Shown in pieces: positions 51,135 to 60,317 of a stretch of 64,000 bases of DNA. Within the stretch, counting starts at the first letter, position 1, and each line of letters starts with the position of its first letter. The stretch is from Aurantiochytrium sp. KH105 (lineage: Eukaryota; Sar; Bigyra; Thraustochytrida; Thraustochytriidae): positions 1 to 64,000 of the forward strand of contig BGKB01000209.1 of assembly GCA_003116975.1 (NCBI GenBank), written 5' to 3'. The translations under genes were made by a program, and so were the position numbers. The notes beneath the pieces were generated by a model, which saw only the letters and a program-made list of their open reading frames with translations, was not told the DNA's origin and did not search any database.

Positions 51135-52540
51135 TCATGTCATTCTCTTCCAAGTGCCTTGTATGCTTTCGAGAACGGCCGCCACATAGGGATGTCGGTC
51201 GCCAAGACTTTCCTTCAGAATTGACAGTGCTTCCTCCCAGTACGTCAAGGCCTCCTCGTAGCGGCCTTTTGCTTTGTACAGATAGGCGATGTTGTTGAGC
51301 GTGGTCGCCACATAGGGATGCCGGTCGCCAAGACTTTCCTTGCGAATCGACAGCGCTTCCTCGAGCATCTGCAAAGCTTCAATGTACTCGCCCTGGCTAT
51401 TTAATTAATTCAAAAAGGTAGACCCGTGCAAAGAAGAATCTTGGCAAGCTTGCGTTCATCACCATCACCACTCCGAGCTTGCAATACTGCGTCTCGCGCC
51501 ATTTTCAGCCGCCATGCGTGCACGCGTCGATTGACCTCTTTGATCAATGTCACATAGCCATCTTCCACGGCTGTTTCGATTGCTTTGTCAATCATCTCCT
51601 TGTCTTCTTTCTTCCAGCACTCTGCATTGCGCATATTGTTGTTATCGGCCATGACAGTGGCCAATCCATCAACATCCTCAAGCAGTACCTGGACAAGAAT
51701 CTGCTCTTGTCCAGGCGCAAAGACGACCTGGAAACTCTGCGCCCGCGTAATGGCGCCCATGATCTCCCATACGCACCAGGCCCGCTGCAGAGGCGCGGGC
51801 ACATCCCAGCGGTCAAAGAAGATGACAGCGCTTCCGAATCGCCCGATTGCCCGATACGATCCGTGCGTCAGACACTGGTTCCGCGCGGAAACCACTTTAG
51901 GAGGCAGATCTTCGTCTGCGCTGATCAGCAGAGGCTGGTTCGCGCAAAAAAGGTCAAGCCAGATAAACGGCGTCTTGGCCAAAAAGTGGTCCTCGAGCGC
52001 TGCGACGAGGTCCTGAAAGCGGCACTTGCGCGACTGACTCACAAAGGTGCCTTGGAACTCTGCTCTAACGTCCTCGTGATCGAGGAGACTGAGGTAGAAT
52101 GCGCCTGGGGCAGGCTCTTGGTCAAGGCAAGCACGACGTGCTCAGCCACAACTTCCGTGCTCCAGTCTTGGCGGGGCTTAGGATCGGCGTCCTTTCCGGG
52201 CTCAAAGGTGATGAGCACGCCGACGTACTGCACGCGACCATGCAGTTTGCCGTTCGCCCTAATGCGCAGGACCTGAATGGTGGCGCCTTTTTTGACTTTG
52301 TCAGAGAGGTCGCGCGTGGCCACGTACAGCTCAACGCCGATGGCGGCTTCTCCGCTGAGCACCGCGGAGCTTCTTGACGGCGCGCAGCATCTCGGGTCGA
52401 CGATCCTGCGCGCGTCCTCGGAGAAGATTTCGTCATCCGCCTTGCGCGTGAAGCTGATGCGGATGCGCTGCAAGTTGGACCTCCTGGTGATGGCCTCCTT
52501 TATCTCGTCTTCCTCTGCAGACGGACGATGTAAGTCTGCC
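51135..52540 (-). pseudogene. Broken TPR protein of the nephrocystin-3/kinesin-light-chain type
   Basis: Three same-strand pieces in different frames form one degraded gene. The first (from about 52540 to 52120, no ATG) includes YVATRDLSDKVKKGATIQVL and VGVLITFEPGKDADP. About 52110 the frame shifts into a segment with FQDLVAALEDHF, FIWLDLFCANQP, SAVIFFDRWDVPAPLQRAWC and WEIMGAI, ending at the stop at 51410. Downstream, after further stops, two TPRs remain (SLGDRHPYVATTLNNIAYLY and ALTYWEEALSILKESLGDRH), ending at 51135. Intact members of this type carry more TPRs. The WLDLFC-NQ domain followed by such TPRs is, to my recollection, a large family in thraustochytrids and some algae. Sequencing errors or unrecognised introns could mimic the breaks. 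Confidence 0.65.
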
Positions 52541-52776
52541 AGCGCGTGCTTTGTTTACCCCCCACACACCCTCAAACCTAACCTAACCCTAGTTGGTCAC
52601 GCGTGAATCGCGGAAACCTATACCATGCTGCAGACCCAGGACGACGCACGCGAGCGGGGGAATAAGGGAGGGCTTGCGTGCGCGCGCACGAGCGAGCGGG
52701 CGGAGAGAGGAGCGCGGAGAGGAGCGCGGAAGGATCGCGCGCGGGCGCGCTTGGGAGAGGGAAGAAGGGCGGCGCG
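52541..52776. other. Short gap with telomere-like tract
   Basis: Lies between the upstream end of the TPR-protein remnant and the nuclease-kinase ATG. Apart from the telomere-like words it is GC-rich with AGCGAGCGGGCGGAGAG-like repeats. Confidence 0.5.
52570..52592 (+). repeat. Short telomere-like tract
   Basis: AAACCTAACCTAACCCTAG: two CCTAA words and one CCCTAA, the complement of TTAGG/TTAGGG. It is too short to be a telomere but lies at the edge of the accessory cluster. Confidence 0.55.
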
Positions 52777-54585
52777 ATGGCGACCACGAAGTCTTTCGCT
52801 GAAGTCCTCGCCACCGTGCCGATGGAAGACGCCGCGATGACCGACAACTTCGAAGAATCGGTCACGCGCGGGCTGCAACAAATTGAGCAAGTTGATCCCG
52901 ATTTTTTCAACAGCGAACAAGACGCGAGAAGCCGCGCAAGTTCGCAGTACTCTTCGCGGAGCCGAGGAGGTCTTGCGCCCCAAACCGGCGTGCAAGCTCG
53001 CCTCGACCTGTTCCCCACGCGTGTGGCCCGCTGGAACCGTTTCTTCGATGATGTCGAATGGGACTCATTTGAACAGGAGGCCGGATTTGGCGATGTCCAG
53101 GTCCGAGAAGACCACTTCGATACCAATTTTATGCGGATCTCAAATCTTAACGAGCAGGCAGCAGTCGATCGCTTCAAGGTCGGGATGAATGACCCGGTGT
53201 TGCGCCGTGTCGTATCATCCCGAGCTACGGCGTCGCCAAACGGATGGACGCCCTTTGATGTTCAAGCTGACGTCGAGATGACCGGCGTCGGGCATCGCGT
53301 TGACTTGGTGTGGACTCGGCAGCGTCCCACTGCCGGCGTACGAGCCAGTGCTGGCCTCGCCGCCACGTCAGTCGCGAACCGTGCGCGCTTCCTCGTGCAC
53401 GAGCACAAGTCGCCCGGGAAGTTCCCCTATGGCCTCGCCGACGCCGAATTGACCAAACTTGCTCGAAACTGGGCACAAGGTTCGCATAACTCCCTCGACG
53501 ATGCCAAGAATGCTGTGAACGAAGCCTGGGAAGGAGCTTGTGACGACCTCGTCGACTATTGGGAAATGGGAGAAGGTTTTCGTACCCGCGAAGGCTCTGT
53601 GCGTTTTCGCTACCCGATCATCCAAATTTACGTTTACATGCTACGCTCTTTCTGTAAGTACGGCGTTCTCTCCACCACCGACAGGACTTGGTTCTTCAAG
53701 ATCGACCAGGAGAATGTGTTGCACATTTCGAGGGTGTTCCGCTCGACCGGCACAGGCCGCGATTCGATGCGTTATGCGTACACGTGCATGCTTTACCGCG
53801 CCGTGGTCGGCATGGCGCGCCTGGAGCTCGACGAGGAGCATCTGCGTGCAATTTGTCAGACTGACATTCGCCGCGGGTCTCCCGAGTGGAACGAGGTATG
53901 GCGCCGTTTTGGTTATGGCGACGGCGCGGGGGTGACTACAAGGAATGCGCGTCGCGGAGCCGCTCTGCCAGACGATCGGACCGACGCCGCCTCGCTCGGC
54001 GACAAAGAGGCGCTGCGCGAGCTGCTCCCGCTCAAGAGCGACCTTCACTTTCCCTACGCAGGAGGCCTGTTGGACGTCATTAAGCAGTACCCTGAAGGCC
54101 AGTATGGCTTCGCGATCCGCGTGGACACGGGCGGCGTCGACACGGTCGTCAAGGTCATGACCCCGGCGAAAGCCCCGGAAGAAACGGCTAAGGCAGAGTC
54201 CGCCTTTTGGCACGAGATGGATGTCTACCGCGAGCTGCGCTCCCTCTGGGGGACGCACGTGCCCTGGTACCTGTACGGCGGCCGCCACATCTTCAACGAC
54301 CTCATCGTTGCCACAAGTTACGCGGGCGAGTCGCTCAATTCCAGCGCCGTGAGCGAGGACGTTCGGGAGAAGGCCTGGGCGGCGCTTACGGAGGTGCACA
54401 ACGCTGGCGTCGCGCATGGCGACGTGCTGCTGCGGAACTTTGTCATGGACGATGCTGGCACCGTCCGCATTATCGACTTCGCCCAGGCCAAGACCGGCGC
54501 GTCTATTCGCGACTTTCAGAGGGACCGCGACGACTTCGACCGCGTCTTCTCTGGTGCGCAAACGAGATGCCGCCGCAAAACCTGA
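52777..54585 (+). CDS. Nuclease-kinase fusion, Crinkler-like (REase plus protein kinase)
   Basis: 602 aa from the ATG at 52777. The N-terminal half has a PD-(D/E)XK-type core: GHRVDLVWTRQR supplies an Asp, and ARFLVHEHKSPGK supplies Glu-x-Lys. Helices follow (YPIIQIYVYMLRSF). The C-terminal third is a small kinase: VDTVVKVM (Lys), FWHEMDVYREL (Glu), the loop VAHGDVLLRNFV (His-Gly-Asp and Asn) and RIIDFAQAK (metal Asp). The kinase residues appear intact. This order, nuclease then HGD-type kinase, is that of the Crinkler-like REase-kinase proteins known from oomycetes, fungi and other eukaryotes, thought to act in conflict or as mobile or effector genes. No signal peptide or LFLAK-type leader is visible. 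It may be active; host benefit is unknown. Confidence 0.8.
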   Translation: MATTKSFAEVLATVPMEDAAMTDNFEESVTRGLQQIEQVDPDFFNSEQDARSRASSQYSSRSRGGLAPQTGVQARLDLFPTRVARWNRFFDDVEWDSFEQEAGFGDVQVREDHFDTNFMRISNLNEQAAVDRFKVGMNDPVLRRVVSSRATASPNGWTPFDVQADVEMTGVGHRVDLVWTRQRPTAGVRASAGLAATSVANRARFLVHEHKSPGKFPYGLADAELTKLARNWAQGSHNSLDDAKNAVNEAWEGACDDLVDYWEMGEGFRTREGSVRFRYPIIQIYVYMLRSFCKYGVLSTTDRTWFFKIDQENVLHISRVFRSTGTGRDSMRYAYTCMLYRAVVGMARLELDEEHLRAICQTDIRRGSPEWNEVWRRFGYGDGAGVTTRNARRGAALPDDRTDAASLGDKEALRELLPLKSDLHFPYAGGLLDVIKQYPEGQYGFAIRVDTGGVDTVVKVMTPAKAPEETAKAESAFWHEMDVYRELRSLWGTHVPWYLYGGRHIFNDLIVATSYAGESLNSSAVSEDVREKAWAALTEVHNAGVAHGDVLLRNFVMDDAGTVRIIDFAQAKTGASIRDFQRDRDDFDRVFSGAQTRCRRKT

Positions 54586-54924
54586 CGCGTGGCGCCATGC
54601 CGTCGGTCAGGCAATGTCGTATGCCTTCGAGACCAAGAAACGAGGGAGGGCCCACCTGCTTTCCCGGTCAAGTGTCTATTATTTCTCACACAAAATAGAG
54701 CACGGGATTTCCGTCGCTCGTGCAAAGTGATTTGAGTCCTTGCTCCTGGAAAGCAGTTCCGGAACTCCCGAACCCAAACCAAGAACAAAGAAAACACTGT
54801 CGACGCACCCAAAACTTATGACCAAGACCAGAACACCAATGCCACTTCAGTCTCCAGTAGTTCGACTCAAGTCGTACAATCAACACCAGCACCAGTTGTT
54901 TCGGCCAACGAAAATGGGCTTGCA
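54586..54924. other. Gap between nuclease-kinase and virus-like remnant
   Basis: In another frame, 54600-54660 reads WRHAVGQAMSYAFETKKRG, which looks like the Gln-Tyr helix of a PD-(D/E)XK nuclease, so it may be a relic of a third nuclease. The remainder shows nothing. Confidence 0.35.
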
Positions 54925-55671
54925 ATGCAGGTCATCGAGGCGCAAATCGAGGAAACCGTATCGACCTTCATGGAAATGAACCCGACGGCCGATCGCGACG
55001 CCATGGTCTGGCGTTGCCGCATCTACTTTCGAGACTCCGACAAGAAGGGCTTCGTCTACCCTTTCGACGAGCGCTGGCCCGTACTCGGCTACTCCACCAA
55101 GGGCAAGGCCAAGCGCGCGATCACTGGAGACGCCTCTCGGAGGGGCTCCGGGGGTGGGTGGTTTGACTCGGGTAATCGACTTTGATATTTGCCCGAAAGC
55201 AGTTCGAACAGACCTACTGGACGAGGAGGAGATCGCCGCCGTGAAAACATCATGCTGACGCGCACCGGCGTCTCCAAACTCATCCTTTTTTCGAAGAGCC
55301 CGAGGGCGGAGATTTTGAAGATTTTTTTCGTGAGACTGGGTGCGGCGCACTGTACTGCGTTGGTGGACGAGGAATGCAGTTTATCGGAGAGATATCACTC
55401 CCACGGCAAGAGATGCATTCGTGAGATGACTGAGCAGTTGGCGTCTGTCGCCGAGAAAGCGAGCTTGCATGATGCAATTCGTGACCGCCTTGCAGAAATC
55501 TACGGGGGCCAGGTCGAGTTCACCTTTCCTTCGGGCGGTAGGGCCGATGTCCTATGCCCAGACGTCGTCATCGAGGTAAAGCAAGCGGCTTTGTGGCGAC
55601 AAGCCATCGGCCAGGCCTATACATACTCGCGTGAGTTTCATTCCGGCGACACTGGATATAGTCAAAGATAA
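54925..55671 (+). pseudogene. Virus-like MSV199/KilA-type domain plus PD-(D/E)XK nuclease, interrupted
   Basis: Two same-frame segments, 54925-55185 and 55189-55671, are separated by an in-frame TGA. The first has PFDERWPVLGYSTKGKAKRA, the type of segment seen in MSV199/AntA-like DNA-binding domains of large DNA viruses. The second has GRGGDRRRENIMLTRTGVSK, again of that type, and then a nuclease module: LAEIYGGQVEF, GGRADVLCPDVVIEVKQA (Asp and Glu-x-Lys) and WRQAIGQAYTYS (the Gln-Tyr helix). This combination occurs in nucleocytoplasmic large DNA viruses and their relatives. Sequence around the stop suggests an additional shift. I read it as a decayed, horizontally acquired gene. It is not from a known pathogen of people, animals or crops as far as I can tell. 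Confidence 0.65.
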
Positions 55672-56487
55672 TGTGATCAATGGGCCGCAGCTTTGCGACT
55701 TGGTCTGGACAATGGCGCGTCTTCCTCAGTCCCGGGTGGACGAGGTTCTCTAGCACCATGATGGGTGGTGTTTCAGACGAACAAATCGTTGAACGAATCG
55801 GGCTTTCCGCGCCACGGGGCACACCCATCGCACGTGAAGATTCCTGACAGAATAATGTTTCCGCGTGTGGTCCCCTTCAAGCAGACGGTGCACAAGGAAC
55901 GCACGACGTACTCTGCAATCAGTGCCGATCCGTAGTGGTGAGTGCTGAAGGCGTGAGCCGTGTCGATCAGATATCAGCAATTTTCCAAGTAAAGGTCAGG
56001 CCAGACGCCTTTCGCTGGCGTTGTGTCAACGACCTTTTACAACGACTTGCTCACCCGGCGCGTCTCCAGCATGGCGCATGGTCCCGCGAACGAGAATATG
56101 CGCTTCTGGACATCTGGCGGACACGTCGCCAGCCCCGCAATGTCCACCGCTTTCCGATATCGCTCTCCGATATCGCTCTCCGATATCGCCCCGCGCACTT
56201 CGCTCGCTCCGCTCGCTCTACGACCTCGCTCCGTGCGCGGTGGTGTTGCGCTCTGTGCGCGGTGGTGTTGCGGTATTGTTGTCGTCATCCCTCTGCCTTC
56301 AAGTATCGAAATGCCTCTTGACATTTCTGTGCAACATCGCTACACGACGAACGGGCGCCAAGAAATGTAGCGTGTAAGAGCATGGACCAAAAATGAGCCT
56401 TGAAAAATAAAGTACCGCAGCTAGACTAATTTTGCCACAGCAAGCAAGTAGGCTATCGCACGGCTGTTTCGCTCAAAGGCAAATTGC
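55672..56487. other. Gene-free stretch with short direct repeats
   Basis: It has three copies of a 13-base unit around CCGATATCGCTCT (56153-56193) and two copies of a 20-base unit around GTGCGCGGTGGTGTTGCG (56232-56275). Open frames have no recognisable domain. It may be the decayed edge of the accessory insertion. Confidence 0.5.
56150..56276 (+). repeat. Two short tandem repeats
   Basis: A triplicated CCGATATCGCTCT unit is followed, after about 40 bases, by a duplicated GTGCGCGGTGGTGTTGCG unit. Confidence 0.8.
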
Positions 56488-57785
56488 TCACTTGAACTCG
56501 TACGTTTCGGCAAAGTACTGATCGTAGTGAACCGAATGGTGCGATGCACGAGCCTGAATGACCTCTTGTGCTTCCTGAGCAAGACCACCGGGAAAACTAT
56601 TGGCATTGCAACGCGTCTTTTGCACAAAAAAGTTAGTGAAATATTGCGCCAGGAAAATCGCGTTGGGAGAGTGGGGGATGCCGGAAGGCACGAACCACTC
56701 AAAAATGGCCTTTTCAGGATGGAACTGTACACCATAAATGGGCAGTCCTCCCTTGGCCTCAATCATGGCAACAAAGGGTTTGCCCTTCTTGTCCACATAG
56801 GTAGCGAGGTCGGTAAAGAAGCCGCTGAGCTTGGGGTTGCTCTTGAAGACTTCCGGATCGACGCCCTGTCCGTGCGCGTTGAATGTGATGTTCTTGCTTT
56901 CCATCGCCTCACGAAGTACATCAGGCATGGATCCCACAAGCTCACTCGAGGCAGCATTTGCGGTCAGGGTCACGGGGGCTGGGTAGTTTTCTGAGTCAAA
57001 AATGCCGCTTGCCGAGAGAATTGTTGCGTTGCTCCCGCTTGCGAGCACGGCGAGCTGCTCGAATCCGAGGCATGTGCCCCAAATCGGGTAGATCGTTCCC
57101 TTTGCATTCGCTTCGAGCGCCCAGTTGAAGAGCTTGGCACTCGCCTGTAAGAATTTGTAAATCGAGGGGAAACCGTCAATATGAGTGCCCTGACGACGAC
57201 GACAACGACGACGACACGGCGACCAGAACAAGACGGTGTGAATGCGTCTTAGGGCCGTCAAAGGAAAAAAACTTACATCAAAGTAGGGATGTCCGGGCGA
57301 AAGGTTGGCGGCGCCACCTGGGAAAAAGAGACCGTTGATCGAGTCAAAGACGCGCTTCAATTCCTCGTCCGAAGAGGTGTAGCGCACCGCGACTACGCGC
57401 GCGCCAGCCATTTCAAGATTCTATGTACGCAATGCATGCCATTAGTCTCGTCGGCCAGTTTGTCGGGGTCTCGGCGGCTGCGCAAATTGCGCCGAGGGCG
57501 GAAGCTTCACGTGTTCGATTCGTCCCAACTCATTCTTGTCCAACGCACCTTGACGTAGGAGGCCGCAACGTATTCTCCGGCTCCTTCCTCTGCGGGCTGC
57601 GAGAGCACGCCGATGATGGGCCTGTCGTTGACCACCTCGCAGGCGCTCGCGCCCAGGCTTTCCGCCTGCTTGCGCACGTCGAGGCTCGCGAAGCGAAGCC
57701 CGCGCGCCTCCACCGTCTCCAGCATGCCGCTCGCGACCAGCACGGCTGCCGCCAGCACCGCCGCGATCCCGCGCGCGCCCGCCAT
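56488..57785 (-). CDS. Gamma-glutamyl hydrolase, secreted or lysosomal, three exons
   Basis: Exons (coding order) 57785-57549, 57420-57277 and 57144-56488 give 345 aa. Introns are 128 nt (donor GTGCGT, acceptor CATAG) and 132 nt (donor GTAAGT, acceptor TTACAG), both phase 0. The enzyme cleaves the poly-gamma-glutamate tail of folates in the lysosome, vacuole or outside the cell. A signal peptide (GIAAVLAAAVLVASGM) opens exon 1, followed by PIIGVLSQP. Exon 2 has AGARVVAVRY and NGLFFPGGAANL. Exon 3 has the nucleophile motif IWGTCLGFEQLAVL (Cys) and YGVQFHPEKAIFEW (His), plus SPNAIFLAQYFTNFFV. The class I glutamine amidotransferase-like catalytic residues are intact. An ATG at 57905 would add a Gln-rich leader that hides the signal peptide, so 57785 is preferred. 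Confidence 0.93.
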
Positions 57786-58775
<990 letters not shown>

Positions 58776-60062
58776 ATGAAACACCAGCGGGGCCATGGTC
58801 GCGCCGCACGAGCTGCGGCCGTGGCTGCCGTTATGGCTGTGATGGCGACGGCGTTGGCAGCGGGAGCAGCGACGACCTCGATCCCCCCGCCAACATCGTA
58901 CGTGGCGAAGCGACCCGCGGCAGATGGGGTCAATGGAGGAGGAGAAGGAGGAGGCGAACTCGTAACGCGCTTCTGGGGGGCCTTGCAGCAAGTGCTGCTT
59001 GTCGCACGCTGGCGTGCGCTCGTGGCAAGGACGCGCTTGCGTGGCGTCCTTGGGGCCCTCGGCCTGGCATCGAGCAGTCTGGGTCGAATTTTGCAAGAAT
59101 GGCACAGGGTCCCAGCCGGAAAAGAGCCGTCGACAGACGTCAGGAGTATGGACCTCTTTATTCCAGAGGAGCCGTTCGACGACTTGAGCCCGCACGAGGG
59201 CGGGCCGTGCCTTGGCATTCGCGTCTTCCGGCCGCCGAGAACCTCTTGTCGGAAGAGCATTCCCGTGGTCCTTTTCCTTCATGGAGGCGAGTTCGTGGGT
59301 GGGAGCGCTAGTGATCGCGAATATCATGACTTGTGTTGCCGCTTTGCAAACACGGGCTTTGTCGTGGCGGCTCCGGAATACCGACTGGGGTCAGCACACC
59401 CCTTTCCTGCGGCTGTCGAAGACGCCTATCGCGCTCTTGCGTGGGTCGTTGACGAAGACGAAATGCCACCTGAAGCCGACTGTTCACGCATCATTCTCGT
59501 AGGTGACTCGAATGGAGGCGGTCTCGTGGCTGTACTAAGCTCTTTGGTGCGCGACGGGCTCTCTGGATCGCTCGAGGACTCTTCCATTCAAAATGGGTTT
59601 GTGATTCTACATCAGGTCATCGTCAATGGATGGCTTTTCATGAGCGAAACACCGCAGCAAGACCCTTTAGAGCGTAAAAAGGGGCGGCCACCTAAACAGT
59701 ATACCTTTTGGCCTGGCGGAGAACCTATCGAGCGCACGTTGCAAGTGTATCTTCCATCATCTGTGCGCCAAGATGCGCTTGGCGATCGTCGATGTTCACC
59801 CTGGTTAGCTGGCCTTCACGATTTGCCTTGCACGACTGTAATTGCGTCTCGTGGAAGTCCGTTTTACAAGGAGAACCGAAGATATGCGGAGCGTGCGACG
59901 GCCATGGGCAACGCGGTGAATGAGCGTGTGGTGAACGATGTGCACGGATTTCTCACGTTGGCCATGAGCCCAAGACGCGACCAAGTGTTGGCAGAGCTCT
60001 TGTCTGACCTGCAATCAATGCATCTCAGCTCTGGCAGTGCTTGCGCTTGCGACTCGACCTGA
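58776..60062 (+). CDS. Alpha/beta hydrolase of the hormone-sensitive lipase type, catalytic acid substituted
   Basis: 428 aa from the ATG at 58776. The N-terminus (AAAVAAVMAVMATALAAGA) is a signal peptide or membrane anchor, so the enzyme is likely secretory or ER-bound. Core motifs are VVLFLHGGEFVGG (oxyanion hole HGG), VVAAPEYRLGSAHPFPAAVE, the nucleophile elbow ILVGDSNGGGLVA (Ser) and the His in VVNDVHGFLTL. This fits the HSL/arylacetamide deacetylase family of carboxylesterases. The family's Asp-Pro acid motif, expected about 40 residues before the His, reads ASRGSPFYKENRRYAERA. The Asp thus appears replaced by Ser, and another acid would be needed for normal activity. A Gly/Glu-rich linker precedes the core. 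Substrate unknown. Confidence 0.88.
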   Translation: MKHQRGHGRAARAAAVAAVMAVMATALAAGAATTSIPPPTSYVAKRPAADGVNGGGEGGGELVTRFWGALQQVLLVARWRALVARTRLRGVLGALGLASSSLGRILQEWHRVPAGKEPSTDVRSMDLFIPEEPFDDLSPHEGGPCLGIRVFRPPRTSCRKSIPVVLFLHGGEFVGGSASDREYHDLCCRFANTGFVVAAPEYRLGSAHPFPAAVEDAYRALAWVVDEDEMPPEADCSRIILVGDSNGGGLVAVLSSLVRDGLSGSLEDSSIQNGFVILHQVIVNGWLFMSETPQQDPLERKKGRPPKQYTFWPGGEPIERTLQVYLPSSVRQDALGDRRCSPWLAGLHDLPCTTVIASRGSPFYKENRRYAERATAMGNAVNERVVNDVHGFLTLAMSPRRDQVLAELLSDLQSMHLSSGSACACDST

Positions 60063-60317
60063 CATTGAAAAGGAGACATGAAGTAGGCAAGCGATCAAGC
60101 GATCAAGCAAGCAACCACGCAGCCGCCCTAGAAGGCCAAACTGTGAATCGGGACGCCCGCAACAATGTATACAAATGTACCCACCCATGTGCAAATGTAA
60201 AATGAAAACAGTGCGGATTACACAGAGAGTGAAGATGCGGGTTCTCGCACCGCAAGATGCGTATCAACAAAGGAGAAGAAACAGACTATCGAAAAGAAAC
60301 ATGAATTTTTCAAAGGG
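60063..60317. other. Convergent 3' region
   Basis: Short gap between the hydrolase stop and the zinc-finger gene stop, with GATCAAGC repeats near 60090-60110. Nothing else seen. Confidence 0.6.

Noticed and set aside
54596..54700. Segment reading WRHAVGQAMSYAFETKKRG as a separate gene
   Set aside because: Only one short motif of a nuclease is present, with no catalytic Asp or Glu-x-Lys upstream in the same frame; mentioned only as a possible relic.
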